Shown: piece after piece, positions 24,866 through 33,637 of the stretch
How the letters are laid out: each line of letters opens with the position of its first letter
Numbering within the stretch: position 1 is the first letter of the stretch
Source of the DNA: Nonomuraea guangzhouensis
GTDB lineage: Bacteria > Actinomycetota > Actinomycetes > Streptosporangiales > Streptosporangiaceae
Direction of reading: 5' to 3'
Length of the DNA: 64,000 bases
Assembly (NCBI RefSeq): GCF_019396345.1
Contig: NZ_JAHKRM010000004.1
Span: forward strand, 62,001 to 126,000
Position numbers and translations under genes: made by a program
Notes under the pieces: model-generated
What the model was told of the DNA's origin: nothing
The model's database searches: none
What the model saw: the letters and a program-made list of their open reading frames with translations, nothing else

Positions 24866-27159
24866 GCCTCACCTCACGTGGAGTCGGCCTCGGCATGAGA
24901 GCCGTGGGCAAGATCGCCAGGCTGCTTCCGGATGGCCGTCACGACCCGCTGTCGACGGAGAAGGGCGAGATCGGCCGGATGGTCGACAGGGTCGACGGAC
25001 GCGCCAAGGTCAGCGGCGCCATCCGCTACACCGCCGAGCACGACCTCCCCGGGCTCGCCCACGCGGTCGCGGTCGGCAGCACGATCCCCAAGGGCCGCAT
25101 CCTCGCCATCGACTCCTCCAGAGCGGCCGCGGCCCCGAGCGTCGTCCTGGTGATGACGCACCAGAACGCGCCGAGGATGAAGCCGACCGCGGCGTACGCC
25201 ACGCTCAAGGGAATGGTCGCCGCGGCCGCCATGAGCCTGCCGATCCTCAACACCGATGAGATCTTCTGGAACGGCCAGCCGGTCGCGGTCGTCGTGGCCG
25301 AGACGCGCGAGCAGGCCGAGCACGCGGCCAGGCTCATCGACGTACGGTACGCGCAGGAACCGGCCGTGCTGTCGATGACCCCCGAGGCGGCCTTCACCCC
25401 GGCCCACGCGGTGCTGGAGGAGGCCAGGACCCTCGTCGGCGATCCCCGCGCGGGCCTGGCGAACGCGCAGGTCAAGGTGGAGCACGTCTACACCACACCG
25501 CTGGAACACCACAACGCCATGGAACCCCACGCGACGCTGGCGCACTGGGACGGCGACGACCTCACCGTCTATGACGCCTCGCAGTACCCCTATGGCGTCA
25601 AGGAGATGCTCGCCAAGAAGTTCGGGCTACCGAAAGGGCGAGTCCGCGTGCTCGCGCCGTACATCGGAGGGGGCTTCGGCGGCAAGACCACGGCCTGGCC
25701 GCACGTGTCGCTGGCGGTGGCGGCCGCGAAACTCGCCGGCCGTCCCGTCAAGCTCGTCCTGTCCCGGGCACAGACCTTCCACATGACCGGCGGGCGCGCG
25801 CCCACCCGGAGCCGGATCGCGCTGGGCGCCGACGCCCAAGGACGGCTCACCGCGATCACGCATGACGCGCTGTCCACCTGCACGACGGACGAGTTCGCCG
25901 AGGCCGCCATCGCCGCCTCCCGCCACCTGTACGCCTGCCCCAACATCGGCGCCCACCAGCGGGTGGTGCGGGTGGACCGCATCCAGAACGCGTTCTTCCG
26001 CGGGCCCGGCGTGGCGCCCGGCTCGTTCGCGATGGAGTCGGCGATGGACGAGCTCGCCTGGCGGCTCGACATGGACCCGCTCGACCTGCGCCTGCGCAAC
26101 GAGCCCGACCGCGACCCGGTCTCCGGCAACCGCTTCACCAGCCGTCACCTGCGCGAGGCGTACGCGATCGGCGCGGAGGCGTTCGGCTGGCGCGCCCGCC
26201 CGCCCGCGACGCGCGCCATGCGCGACGGGCACCACCTCATCGGGTACGGCATGGCGGCGGCGATCAACCCCGACGCCATACTCGTCGCGGCCGTCAGACT
26301 CCGGCTCGACGCCGACGGAACCGTCACCATCCACAGCAGCACGAACGAACTGGGCGCCGGCACCTCGACCGCGCAGACCCAGCACGCCGCCCAGCGCCTG
26401 GGCCTGCCGATGGACAAGATCCATTTCCTGCACGGCGACTCGAACGTGGCCAAGACCCGCATCCCGGGCGCCTCGGCCGCCACCACCACCATCGCCTCGG
26501 CCATCTGGTCCGCCCGCGACACCCTGGTACGCGAGTTGCTGGCGCTGACCAAGGGCACCGGCTCCCCGCTGGCTGGGCTGGGGCCCGAGGAGGTGGAGAC
26601 GCGCGACGAGGGCGTGTTCCTGCCGGACGGCCGTGGCATGACCTACCAGCGGATCCTCGCCGCCGCTGGCCGGGAGTCGCTCGAGGTGACCGGCTCGTCC
26701 GCGCTGCCGTACCAGACGATCAAACGCGCCACCAACACCTATGGAGCGCACTTCTGCGAGGTGCGGGTGGACGAGGACACCGGCGAGGTGCGCGTGGTCC
26801 GCTGGGTCGGCGCGTTCGACGGCGGCCGCGTCGTCAGCCCGAAACAGGCCACCAGCCAGATGGCGGGCGGGATCATCATGGGCATCGGCATGGCGCTGAC
26901 CGAGGAGACCCTGTTCGACGAGCGCACCGGCCGGATCGCCAACCCGGGCCTGGCCGAATACCACGTGCCGACCCACGCCGACGTCCCCGACATCGACGTG
27001 CGCTTCGTCGACCGGCCCGACCCGCAGACCCCGCTCGGCGCCAAAGGGATCGGCGAACTCGGCATCGTCGGGGTGGCCGCGGCGATCGCCAACGCCGTCT
27101 ACCACGCCACCGGCAAGCGGCTGCGCGATCTTCCCATCACTCCGGACAAGCTGATGTGA
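24862..27159 (+). CDS. Molybdopterin-binding aldehyde oxidoreductase subunit (PaoC/YagR-like)
   Basis: The 765-residue protein is the catalytic subunit. RVDGRAKVSGAIRYTAEHDL opens the first domain, and FWNGQPVAVVVAETREQAEHA follows. The cofactor loops are visible as YIGGGFGGKTTAWPH, FFRGPGVAPGSFAMESAMDE and SSTNELGAGTSTAQTQ. The catalytic Glu is in GAKGIGELGIVG near the C-terminus. Such enzymes oxidise aromatic or other aldehydes to acids. The order small-medium-large matches paoABC. No paoD/xdhC-like cofactor-maturation gene is present in the cluster, so that step must be supplied elsewhere. The alpha/beta hydrolase gene begins four bases after its stop. Confidence 0.93.
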   Translation: MSLTSRGVGLGMRAVGKIARLLPDGRHDPLSTEKGEIGRMVDRVDGRAKVSGAIRYTAEHDLPGLAHAVAVGSTIPKGRILAIDSSRAAAAPSVVLVMTHQNAPRMKPTAAYATLKGMVAAAAMSLPILNTDEIFWNGQPVAVVVAETREQAEHAARLIDVRYAQEPAVLSMTPEAAFTPAHAVLEEARTLVGDPRAGLANAQVKVEHVYTTPLEHHNAMEPHATLAHWDGDDLTVYDASQYPYGVKEMLAKKFGLPKGRVRVLAPYIGGGFGGKTTAWPHVSLAVAAAKLAGRPVKLVLSRAQTFHMTGGRAPTRSRIALGADAQGRLTAITHDALSTCTTDEFAEAAIAASRHLYACPNIGAHQRVVRVDRIQNAFFRGPGVAPGSFAMESAMDELAWRLDMDPLDLRLRNEPDRDPVSGNRFTSRHLREAYAIGAEAFGWRARPPATRAMRDGHHLIGYGMAAAINPDAILVAAVRLRLDADGTVTIHSSTNELGAGTSTAQTQHAAQRLGLPMDKIHFLHGDSNVAKTRIPGASAATTTIASAIWSARDTLVRELLALTKGTGSPLAGLGPEEVETRDEGVFLPDGRGMTYQRILAAAGRESLEVTGSSALPYQTIKRATNTYGAHFCEVRVDEDTGEVRVVRWVGAFDGGRVVSPKQATSQMAGGIIMGIGMALTEETLFDERTGRIANPGLAEYHVPTHADVPDIDVRFVDRPDPQTPLGAKGIGELGIVGVAAAIANAVYHATGKRLRDLPITPDKLM

Positions 27160-27162
27160 GCT

Positions 27163-27978
27163 ATGGACGACCTTTACGTGGACACCCCCATCGCCCGGTT
27201 CCGCTACCGCAAGGCCGGATCCGGTCCTCCCGTGCTGCTGCTACCCGGCAGCGGAGGCTGGCGGCTCTCGTTCCACGCGATGATCGAGGTGCTCGCCGAG
27301 CACCACACCGTGTACGCCCTCGACCCTCCCGGCCAGGGACGCACGGTGGTTCTCGACCCGGCGTTCGGGCATGACGTGGACGCGATCGCTCACTCCGTCG
27401 CGGCATTCCTGAACGCCCTGGACCTGCCGGAGATCGCCATCGTCGGCCACTCCTGGGGCGGCGGGTTCGCCCTGCGTTTCGCGGAGCTGTTCCCGGCCAG
27501 AGTCAGCCGCCTGGCGCTGCTGGCTCCCGGCGGGCTCGACGTCCGCGACGTGTGGGAGTTCCGGCTCATGCGGCTGCCGCTCATCGGCGAACTCGCCGTA
27601 CGGCTCATGCCCCTGTGGTCGGTACGGCACCTGCTGCGTAAATCCTTCGTCCACCGTGATCGCATCCCCTATGCCCTGGCGCGCGAGGCGGCCACGGAGA
27701 TGAGATCACCGCGCAACCGGGCGACCCTGCTGAGGGTCGAGCGATCCGTACGATGGACGACCACCGAGCGGGACCTGCACCTGGTGAAGGCACCGGTGCT
27801 CCTCCTGTGGGGCGATCAGGACCGCTTCCTGCCTGTCGAGCTCCTCCATCGGTTCGCCGACCGGCTGCCCGCGGCCGAGGTCCACGTCCTGACCGGCTGC
27901 GGGCATTCACTGCATGACGACTGTCCTGATCAGACGTATCAACGCTTGACCCCGTTCCTGCTGCCCAGGCGCTCGTGA
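27163..27978 (+). CDS. Alpha/beta hydrolase
   Basis: The 271-residue protein starts at ATG 27163, just after the oxidoreductase stop. It has the oxyanion turn LLPGSGGWR, the loop ALDPPGQGRT, the nucleophile elbow VGHSWGG, the acid in WGDQDRFLP and the His in GCGHSLHDD. There is no signal peptide. The fold group includes esterases, meta-cleavage-product hydrolases and haloperoxidase-like enzymes. As the last gene of the aldehyde-oxidoreductase operon it may release or process the aldehyde or acid from an ester, but the substrate is unknown. Confidence 0.9.
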   Translation: MDDLYVDTPIARFRYRKAGSGPPVLLLPGSGGWRLSFHAMIEVLAEHHTVYALDPPGQGRTVVLDPAFGHDVDAIAHSVAAFLNALDLPEIAIVGHSWGGGFALRFAELFPARVSRLALLAPGGLDVRDVWEFRLMRLPLIGELAVRLMPLWSVRHLLRKSFVHRDRIPYALAREAATEMRSPRNRATLLRVERSVRWTTTERDLHLVKAPVLLLWGDQDRFLPVELLHRFADRLPAAEVHVLTGCGHSLHDDCPDQTYQRLTPFLLPRRS

Positions 27979-28006
27979 CACCTGAGCAGCTCGCTGGATC
28001 CCTCGA

Positions 28007-28117
28007 TCAGAGGCGGTCGACGACCTTCTGCAGCTGTGCCACCTCGGCTTGCCGAGTGGTTTCGATCGCCTTGGCGAGCTCCTTGACCAGCCACCGACCG
28101 TACGCGGTGCCGCGTCG
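28007..28117 (-). pseudogene. Short 3' gene fragment, possibly DUF305-like
   Basis: Read on the minus strand, about 36 codons before a TGA (28007-28009) encode WLVKELAKAIETTRQAEVAQ, then LQKVVDRL. This resembles the C-terminal helix of DUF305 proteins, where a pair of helices ends in QxxEIxQM-like words. No upstream part is present, because the TetR gene begins within four bases. It is best read as a relic; the match is weak. Confidence 0.3.
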
Positions 28118-28120
28118 ACG

Positions 28121-28723
28121 TCACGGCATGGTGGCGCGGTGGCCGCGGAAGGTCGCCTCCAGGGCGATGCGCCAGTGGCGGTCGGCCTGATCGCGGTCGG
28201 CCAAGGCGCCCTGTAGTTCCAGGCTCGCCAGTCCGTGCACCAGGGCGTTGAGGTGGACGGCGACCTCGTAAGGATCCGATGGGGCGAACCGCCCCGTATC
28301 GATGCACCGCGCGACGGCGCGCACCAGGGTGTCGAACGTCTCCTGGATCTGAGCCAGCGCCGCCCCGTCGGGCCGGAAGTCCGCGATGGGCCGTCCGAAC
28401 ATCAGCTCGTACAGGTGCGGGTTGGCCAGGGCGGCGGCCCTGTAGGCGTATCCGAGGGCCATCAGATCGTCCTCTGGGTCGCCATCGCGCGGCACCATGG
28501 CGAACTCCTGGGCGAGTCGGGCGAACCCTTCCAGAAACATCGCACGCAGCAGGCCGGCCTTGTCGCCGAAGAGGTTGTACACGGCCGTGGTGGACGTACC
28601 GACTTCCTGGGCCACTCGTCGGGTGCTCAGCGCCTGCGGGCCTTCCTGGGCGAGCAGCCGGCCGGCTGCGTCCAGGAGGTCTCGGCGCAATTCGTCGTAG
28701 TCGCGTGTGCGTGGGCGGGCCAT
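28121..28723 (-). CDS. TetR-family transcriptional regulator
   Basis: The 200-residue protein has the TetR HTH at residues ~10-55 (LLDAAGRLLAQEGPQALSTR; EVGTSTTAVYNLFGDKAGLL) and a helical ligand domain (YAYRAAALANPHLYELMFGR), the form seen with the TetR_C_33/WHG-type C-terminus. It is divergent from an SDR-like gene 104 bases away. A 26-bp near-perfect inverted repeat lies 15 bases upstream of its own start, so it most likely represses both genes until a small hydrophobic ligand binds. Confidence 0.92.
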   Translation of the reverse strand: MARPRTRDYDELRRDLLDAAGRLLAQEGPQALSTRRVAQEVGTSTTAVYNLFGDKAGLLRAMFLEGFARLAQEFAMVPRDGDPEDDLMALGYAYRAAALANPHLYELMFGRPIADFRPDGAALAQIQETFDTLVRAVARCIDTGRFAPSDPYEVAVHLNALVHGLASLELQGALADRDQADRHWRIALEATFRGHRATMP

Positions 28724-28737
28724 TTGACAAGCATAGC

Positions 28738-28763
28738 GTAACGCTGTTTCATAACAGCATTAC
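28738..28763. promoter_or_regulatory. TetR operator between divergent genes
   Basis: GTAACGCTGTT (28738-28748) and AACAGCATTAC (28753-28763) form 11-bp arms with one mismatch around TCAT. The site is 15 bases upstream of the TetR ATG and 65 bases before the SDR-like gene. Length and symmetry are typical for a TetR dimer. Confidence 0.8.
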
Positions 28764-28827
28764 GGAATTGCTCCGCTCTCCGGCGGCCGATCACCGGCCC
28801 TGGGGAGAACCACTTGAGGAGGCCGCT

Positions 28828-29793
28828 GTGCCCGCTGTATCCGACCTGCATGTCGTCCTTGGCGCCAGCGGCGCCGTAGGCAGCTCCGTGGTCCGTGTGC
28901 TCGCCTCCCAGGGACATCGCGTCCGCGCGGTCAACCGCAGCGGCCGGGTCCCGGCGCTGCCCGGTGTCGAGGTCCACCGAGGCGACATCACCACATCCGC
29001 CGGCGCCAAGGCCGCCTGTGACGGCGCCCAGGTCGTCTACCACTGCGCCGCCCCCGCCTACCACCGGTGGGTGCAGGAGTTCCCCAGCCTGACCGACGCG
29101 GTTTGCCAGGGAGCGGCCGCCGCGGGAGCCAAGCTGGTCTTTGCCGACAACCTCTACATGTACGGCCCCGTCGCCGGCCCCATGACCGAGGACATGCCGT
29201 ATGCCGCCCGCAATCCCATGGGCCGTGTCCGCGCCGAGATGGCCGAGGCGCTCCTGGCGGCACACCTCTCCGGCTCCCTGCGGGTCGCCATCGGCAGGGC
29301 CTCCGACTACTACGGCCCCGGCGGCGTCAACACCAGCGTCGGTACGACAGTTTTCGCCGCCGCGCTCGACGGGAAGGTCGCCCGCTGGTCCGGGCGGCTG
29401 GACCAGCCCCACACGCTCAGCTACCTGCCCGACATCGCCAAAGGGCTCGTGGTGCTCGGCACCGACGGGCGGGCCGACGGCCAGGCCTGGCACCTGCCGG
29501 CGGCACCGCCCCTGACCGGCCAGCAGTTCCTCGACCTGGTCTTCGCCGAACTGGGCCGACCCGGCAGAACGGCAGCCCTCGGTCGCCCCATGCAACGCCT
29601 CATCGGCCTGATGAATCCCACCGTTCGCGCCCTCGGCGAGTCCTGGTACCAGCGCGATCGGCCCTTCGTGGCCGACGCCTCGAAGTTCACCCGTACGTTC
29701 GGCCCGTTCGTCGCGACACCGCATGCCGACGCCATCGCCGCCACCCTTGACTGGTACCGCGCGAACCTCACACCGGGAACCGCGGTGTCCTAG
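28828..29793 (+). CDS. NAD(P)-dependent epimerase/SDR-like protein, atypical active site
   Basis: I start at GTG 28828 behind GAGGAGG (28816-28822), which gives 321 residues. The Rossmann motif VLGASGAVGSSVVRVLASQG and the strand-loop VEVHRGDITTSAGAKAACDG are clear, as is VIGRASDYYGPGG-type substrate-loop sequence (AIGRASDYYGPGGVNTSVG). The usual catalytic Tyr-x-x-x-Lys is not evident: the expected region reads NPMGRVRAEMAEALL. The protein may therefore be a non-catalytic, NmrA-like dinucleotide sensor or use different residues. It is under the TetR operator and is followed by a convergent gene. Confidence 0.85.
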   Translation: MPAVSDLHVVLGASGAVGSSVVRVLASQGHRVRAVNRSGRVPALPGVEVHRGDITTSAGAKAACDGAQVVYHCAAPAYHRWVQEFPSLTDAVCQGAAAAGAKLVFADNLYMYGPVAGPMTEDMPYAARNPMGRVRAEMAEALLAAHLSGSLRVAIGRASDYYGPGGVNTSVGTTVFAAALDGKVARWSGRLDQPHTLSYLPDIAKGLVVLGTDGRADGQAWHLPAAPPLTGQQFLDLVFAELGRPGRTAALGRPMQRLIGLMNPTVRALGESWYQRDRPFVADASKFTRTFGPFVATPHADAIAATLDWYRANLTPGTAVS

Positions 29794-29805
29794 TAGTGAG
29801 AGGTG

Positions 29806-30288
29806 TCAGCCGACGCCGAGCGCCTCGCGTAGTGCCGGGCTCGGCGGCGAGGCCTCGTCGGGGGAGCCGGGCGTGCGCCGCAGGAACCCGTCCACCACCT
29901 CGTAGTGTCCGATGCCGCGCAGCGGTGGCGAGTAGACGTGGATCGTGATCGCGCCCGCCTCGTGATCCATCCGGTGGATGCCGGTGCCGGGGAAGGAGAA
30001 CGACTCGCCCGCTCCGTACCACCCGACCCGCCGCGTGCCTTCGATCGGGAGCCCTTCGTTGGACACCCTGCCGGCCAGGACGTACACGCCGACCGCCGAT
30101 CCGTCGTGGTCGTGGAAGCCGGTGTCGCGGGCCTCCCACCAGGTGTTGAGCCAGGCGATGGAGTGCTCGTCCGACCACAGCAGCACATAGCCCCCGGGTC
30201 CGCTCCGCGGCAGCTCGCCGAGGTCGACGGACTCCGCGGCCCGGCGGGCCAGCTCGGCGCACTCCTCCGGCTTGTACATAATTCCCAC
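29806..30288 (-). CDS. Cysteine-dioxygenase-like cupin
   Basis: The 160-residue protein has the cupin metal motif FHDHDGSAVGVYVLAG (two His) and the second-motif His in GIHRMDHEAGAITIHVYSPP. The spacing matches bacterial cysteine/thiol dioxygenases, which add O2 to a thiol to give a sulfinic acid using iron. WLNTWWEARDTG and the conserved YSPPL are also typical. The start may be GTG 30288 (with GGGAAA upstream) or ATG 30279. The gene stands alone and is divergent from the large AfsR-type regulator gene. Confidence 0.85.
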   Translation of the reverse strand: MGIMYKPEECAELARRAAESVDLGELPRSGPGGYVLLWSDEHSIAWLNTWWEARDTGFHDHDGSAVGVYVLAGRVSNEGLPIEGTRRVGWYGAGESFSFPGTGIHRMDHEAGAITIHVYSPPLRGIGHYEVVDGFLRRTPGSPDEASPPSPALREALGVG

Positions 30289-30397
30289 TTTCCCTACTAG
30301 GAAGACATAGAAAACCTAGCACGAGACGCGCCAGAAGGCCCGTGGCATAAGCGCTGGTGGGCATAATTGTCGGCATGTGCGAAGCCGGGGGCTGTTA

Positions 30398-33300
30398 ATG
30401 CGGTTCGGCGTGTTGGGACCTGTTGAGGCGCGTCTGCCCGATGGAGACCCGGTGGCGGTGGGCGGTCCGCAGGTGCGGTCGCTGCTGGCGATGCTGTTGC
30501 TGGAGGCCGGCCGGGCGGTGAGCGTCGGCCGGCTGGTCGCCGGGCTGTACGGCGAGGACGCGCACGCCGAGCACGCGCTGCAGTCGCAGGTCTCCCGGCT
30601 CCGGCGGGGGCTGCGGGACGGAGCCGCCGTGGAGTTCGGGTCGGCGGGCTACCGGCTCGCGGTCGACCTCGACGCGGTGGACGCGCACCGGTTCGCCCGG
30701 CTCGCCGGGCAGGGCAGGCAGGCGCTGGCCGGCGGGGACCCGGCGGGTGCCGCGATGCTGCTGGGTGAGGCGTTGGACCTGTGGCGCGGGCCGGCGCTCG
30801 CGGACGTGCTGGACGCGCCGTTCGCCGAGGCGGCAGCCGCCCGGCTGCTGGAGGAACGACTGGCCGCGACGGAGGACCGGGCCGAGGCCGCGCTGTCCCT
30901 GGGCGAGCACCACGCGGTGGCCGCCGAACTGGCGGAACTGGTCGAGGCACACCCCTTGCGGGAGCGGGCACGGGCGCTGCTGATGCGAGCCCTCTACGCC
31001 GGTGGCCGGCAGGCGGAAGCGCTCACCGTGTTCGAGGAGGCCCGCCGGTTCCTGGGCGACGAGCTGGGCGTCGACCCGTCCGCCGAGCTGGCCGAGGCGC
31101 ACCTGTCCATCCTGCGCGCGGAACCGGCGGCCACCCCGGCGCTCCGGCGGGTGCCGGCCCAGCTCACCAGCTTCGTCGGAAGGGCGGAGGAGCTCCGCCG
31201 GCTCGCGACGCTGCTGGCCGGGTCGCGGCTGGTCACGCTGACCGGCCCGGGTGGCACCGGCAAGACCCGGCTGGCGGTGGAGGCGAGCGGCCGAATGCCC
31301 GGAGAGGTGTGCTTCGTCGACCTGTCCCCGTTGAGCGACGGGGCCCAGGTGGCGCCGGCCGTGGCCGCCGCGCTGGGTCTCCGCGAGTCGGGGCCGCCGG
31401 AGGATCGGCTCGTCGCGGCGCTGGCCGACCGGCCGGTGCTGGTGATTCTGGACAACTGCGAGCACGTCGTCGCGGGCGCGGCCGGGCTCGCGCACCGGCT
31501 GCTGGCCGCCTGCCCCGCGCTGCGGGTCCTGGCCACCAGCCGGGAGGCGCTCGGCATCACCGGCGAGGTCCTGTTCCCGGTCGGGCAGCTGGCCGTGCCT
31601 GACCCCGGCGCCACGCTCGCCGAAGCGCTGGCCGGTCCGGCGGTGCGGCTGTTCGCCGACCGGGCCGCCGCCGTACGGCACGGGTTCGTCGTGGACGCCG
31701 CCACGATCGGCGCGGTGCGGCGGATCTGCGCCGCCCTGGACGGGCTTCCGCTGGCCATCGAGCTGGCGGCGGCCCGGCTGCGCTCGTTCACCCTGGACGA
31801 GGTGGACGCGCGGCTGGCCGACCGGTTCCGGCTACTGTCCCGCGGCGAGCGCACCGCGGCGCCCCGGCATCAGACGCTGCGCGCGGTGGTCGACTGGAGC
31901 TGGGGGTTGCTCGACGCGCATGAACAGGCGCTCGCGCGCCGGCTCACCGTGTTCGCCGGCGGCGCCACCCTGACGGACGCGGAGCAGATCTGCGGTCTGG
32001 ACGGGCCGGTCGGGTACGACGATGTGGCGGGTGTGCTGGCCGGCCTGGTCGACAAGTCGCTGGTCGAGGAGCACGACGGCCGGTACCGGATGCTGGAGAC
32101 GGTACGCGAGTACTGCGCGGAGCGGCTCGCCGAGACCGGTGAGCGGGCGGAATGCCTGCGGGCGCACGCGGAGTGCTTCACCACGCTGGCCGAAGCCGCC
32201 GACCACCACCTGCGAGGGCCCGACCAGCTGAACTGGCTCGCCCGGCTGGGCGCGGAGCACGGCAACCTGCTGGCCGCACTCGGCTGGGCCGTCACCGCCG
32301 ACCCGCCGCTGGCGTCGCGGCTGATCGCGGCCCTGTCGTGGTTCTGGTGGCTGCGCGGCCTGCGCGGCGAGGCCGCCCCGCTCGCCGCCCGGCTGCTCGA
32401 CGAGCTGGGTGATGGATCCCCTGCCGAGGGGGCCGAGGAATATGCGTGCAGCGTGGTGACCGCCGCCGCGACCGGTAACGGGAGCGACGTCGGCTTGCGC
32501 GGCCACCTGGACCGTGCCGCCGCCGGCCTCGCCGCGTACGACCGGCCGCTGCGGCGGCCTCACGTCGTGTTCCTGCTGGCCATGGCCGGGCGCCTGGTCG
32601 ATGTCGCCCCCGCGCGGCAGCATCGGCTGTTCGGCACCGACCCGTGGTCGCAGGCGTTCCTGCGCATGGGCGACGGCCTGCGGCTGCTGCTCGGCGGGCA
32701 GACCTCGGCGGCCGAGGCCGAGCTCACGATCGCGCTGGCCGGTTTCCGGTCGGCAGGTGATCGCTGGGGAATCGCGAACGCGCTGGACAAACTCGCCGGG
32801 ATCGCGGCGTCGCGGGGTGAACGGGCGCGCTCGGTGGCGTGGATGGATGAGGCCATCACGCTCATCGAGGAGCTGGGTCGTACGGAGGACACCGCGGACC
32901 TGCTCACGCGCCGCGCCGATCTCCTGGCCGAGGACGGCGACCTCGCGGCTGCCCGAGCCGGCTACGAGCGGGCCGTCGAGTTCGCCCGCGCGGTCGGCGC
33001 GCCGGACCTGCTCGCCGACGCCCGCCGTGGCCTCGCCGACCTCGCCCGGCGAACCGGCGAACCGGGCACGGCGCGGCAGTTGTACGAGGCGGCGCTGGCC
33101 GGCTGCGGGGATGCCTCGATCACCGGGCAGCGCGTTCGGGCCCGTATCCTCACCGGGCTCGGCTGGACGGCCGCCATGGACCGGGATGCCGCGCGGGCCC
33201 GCGCCCACCACCGTGCCGCCCTCGAGACGGCTGTCCGCGGCGGGAACCTACCGGCTTCCGCAGACGCGGTGGACGGTCTGGCCGGGGCCGCACTGCTGGC

Positions 33301-33586
33301 CGACGACGCGGAACGGGCCGCGACCCTCATGGGCGCCGCGGCGTCACTGCGCGGAGTGGAACTGGGCGCCGACCACGAGGCGGCCGCGGTGGCGGAGGTG
33401 ACCGCAGTAGCTGGAGCGGCCGAGGTGGCGGAGGCGGCCGGAGCGGCAGAGGCGGCCGAGGTGGGCGGAGTGGCTGCGGTGGCGGCCGAGGCCGCGCGTG
33501 TGCTCGGGCCCGATCGGTATGCCGAGGCGCGTCAGCGGGGTCGCGGGATGACCACCGAGGAGGTGCTCGGGCTGGCCGGTGAGTGA
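30398..33586 (+). CDS. AfsR/SARP-type regulator (OmpR-like HTH, BTAD, NB-ARC ATPase, TPR-like)
   Basis: From ATG 30398 the product is about 1062 residues. The OmpR-like winged helix is at ~1-90 (MRFGVLGPVEARLPDGDPVA; SQVSRLRRGLR) and the BTAD helical domain at ~95-240 (AHPLRERARALLMRALYAGG; LGDELGVDPSAELAEAH). The NB-ARC/STAND ATPase follows, with Walker A LTGPGGTGKTRLA and Walker B VLVILDNCEH. The C-terminal half is TPR-like. A low-complexity Ala/Val/Glu/Gly run (AGAAEVAEAAGAAEAAEVGG) precedes the end. It activates promoters, often of antibiotic genes. Here the probable target is the FAD monooxygenase gene 51 bases downstream. CATAAT at 30361-30366 may be its -10 box. Confidence 0.92.
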   Translation: MRFGVLGPVEARLPDGDPVAVGGPQVRSLLAMLLLEAGRAVSVGRLVAGLYGEDAHAEHALQSQVSRLRRGLRDGAAVEFGSAGYRLAVDLDAVDAHRFARLAGQGRQALAGGDPAGAAMLLGEALDLWRGPALADVLDAPFAEAAAARLLEERLAATEDRAEAALSLGEHHAVAAELAELVEAHPLRERARALLMRALYAGGRQAEALTVFEEARRFLGDELGVDPSAELAEAHLSILRAEPAATPALRRVPAQLTSFVGRAEELRRLATLLAGSRLVTLTGPGGTGKTRLAVEASGRMPGEVCFVDLSPLSDGAQVAPAVAAALGLRESGPPEDRLVAALADRPVLVILDNCEHVVAGAAGLAHRLLAACPALRVLATSREALGITGEVLFPVGQLAVPDPGATLAEALAGPAVRLFADRAAAVRHGFVVDAATIGAVRRICAALDGLPLAIELAAARLRSFTLDEVDARLADRFRLLSRGERTAAPRHQTLRAVVDWSWGLLDAHEQALARRLTVFAGGATLTDAEQICGLDGPVGYDDVAGVLAGLVDKSLVEEHDGRYRMLETVREYCAERLAETGERAECLRAHAECFTTLAEAADHHLRGPDQLNWLARLGAEHGNLLAALGWAVTADPPLASRLIAALSWFWWLRGLRGEAAPLAARLLDELGDGSPAEGAEEYACSVVTAAATGNGSDVGLRGHLDRAAAGLAAYDRPLRRPHVVFLLAMAGRLVDVAPARQHRLFGTDPWSQAFLRMGDGLRLLLGGQTSAAEAELTIALAGFRSAGDRWGIANALDKLAGIAASRGERARSVAWMDEAITLIEELGRTEDTADLLTRRADLLAEDGDLAAARAGYERAVEFARAVGAPDLLADARRGLADLARRTGEPGTARQLYEAALAGCGDASITGQRVRARILTGLGWTAAMDRDAARARAHHRAALETAVRGGNLPASADAVDGLAGAALLADDAERAATLMGAAASLRGVELGADHEAAAVAEVTAVAGAAEVAEAAGAAEAAEVGGVAAVAAEAARVLGPDRYAEARQRGRGMTTEEVLGLAGE

Positions 33587-33637
33587 CGGTGAGCGCGTGG
33601 TGAGTCCTCGGTAAGGGGGCCCGGCGACGCTACTGCC

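Noticed and set aside
33395..33500. GC-rich GCGGAG/GCGGCC-type repeats suggesting a non-coding array
   Set aside because: They are in frame at the C-terminus of the AfsR-type regulator and encode an Ala/Val/Glu/Gly run.
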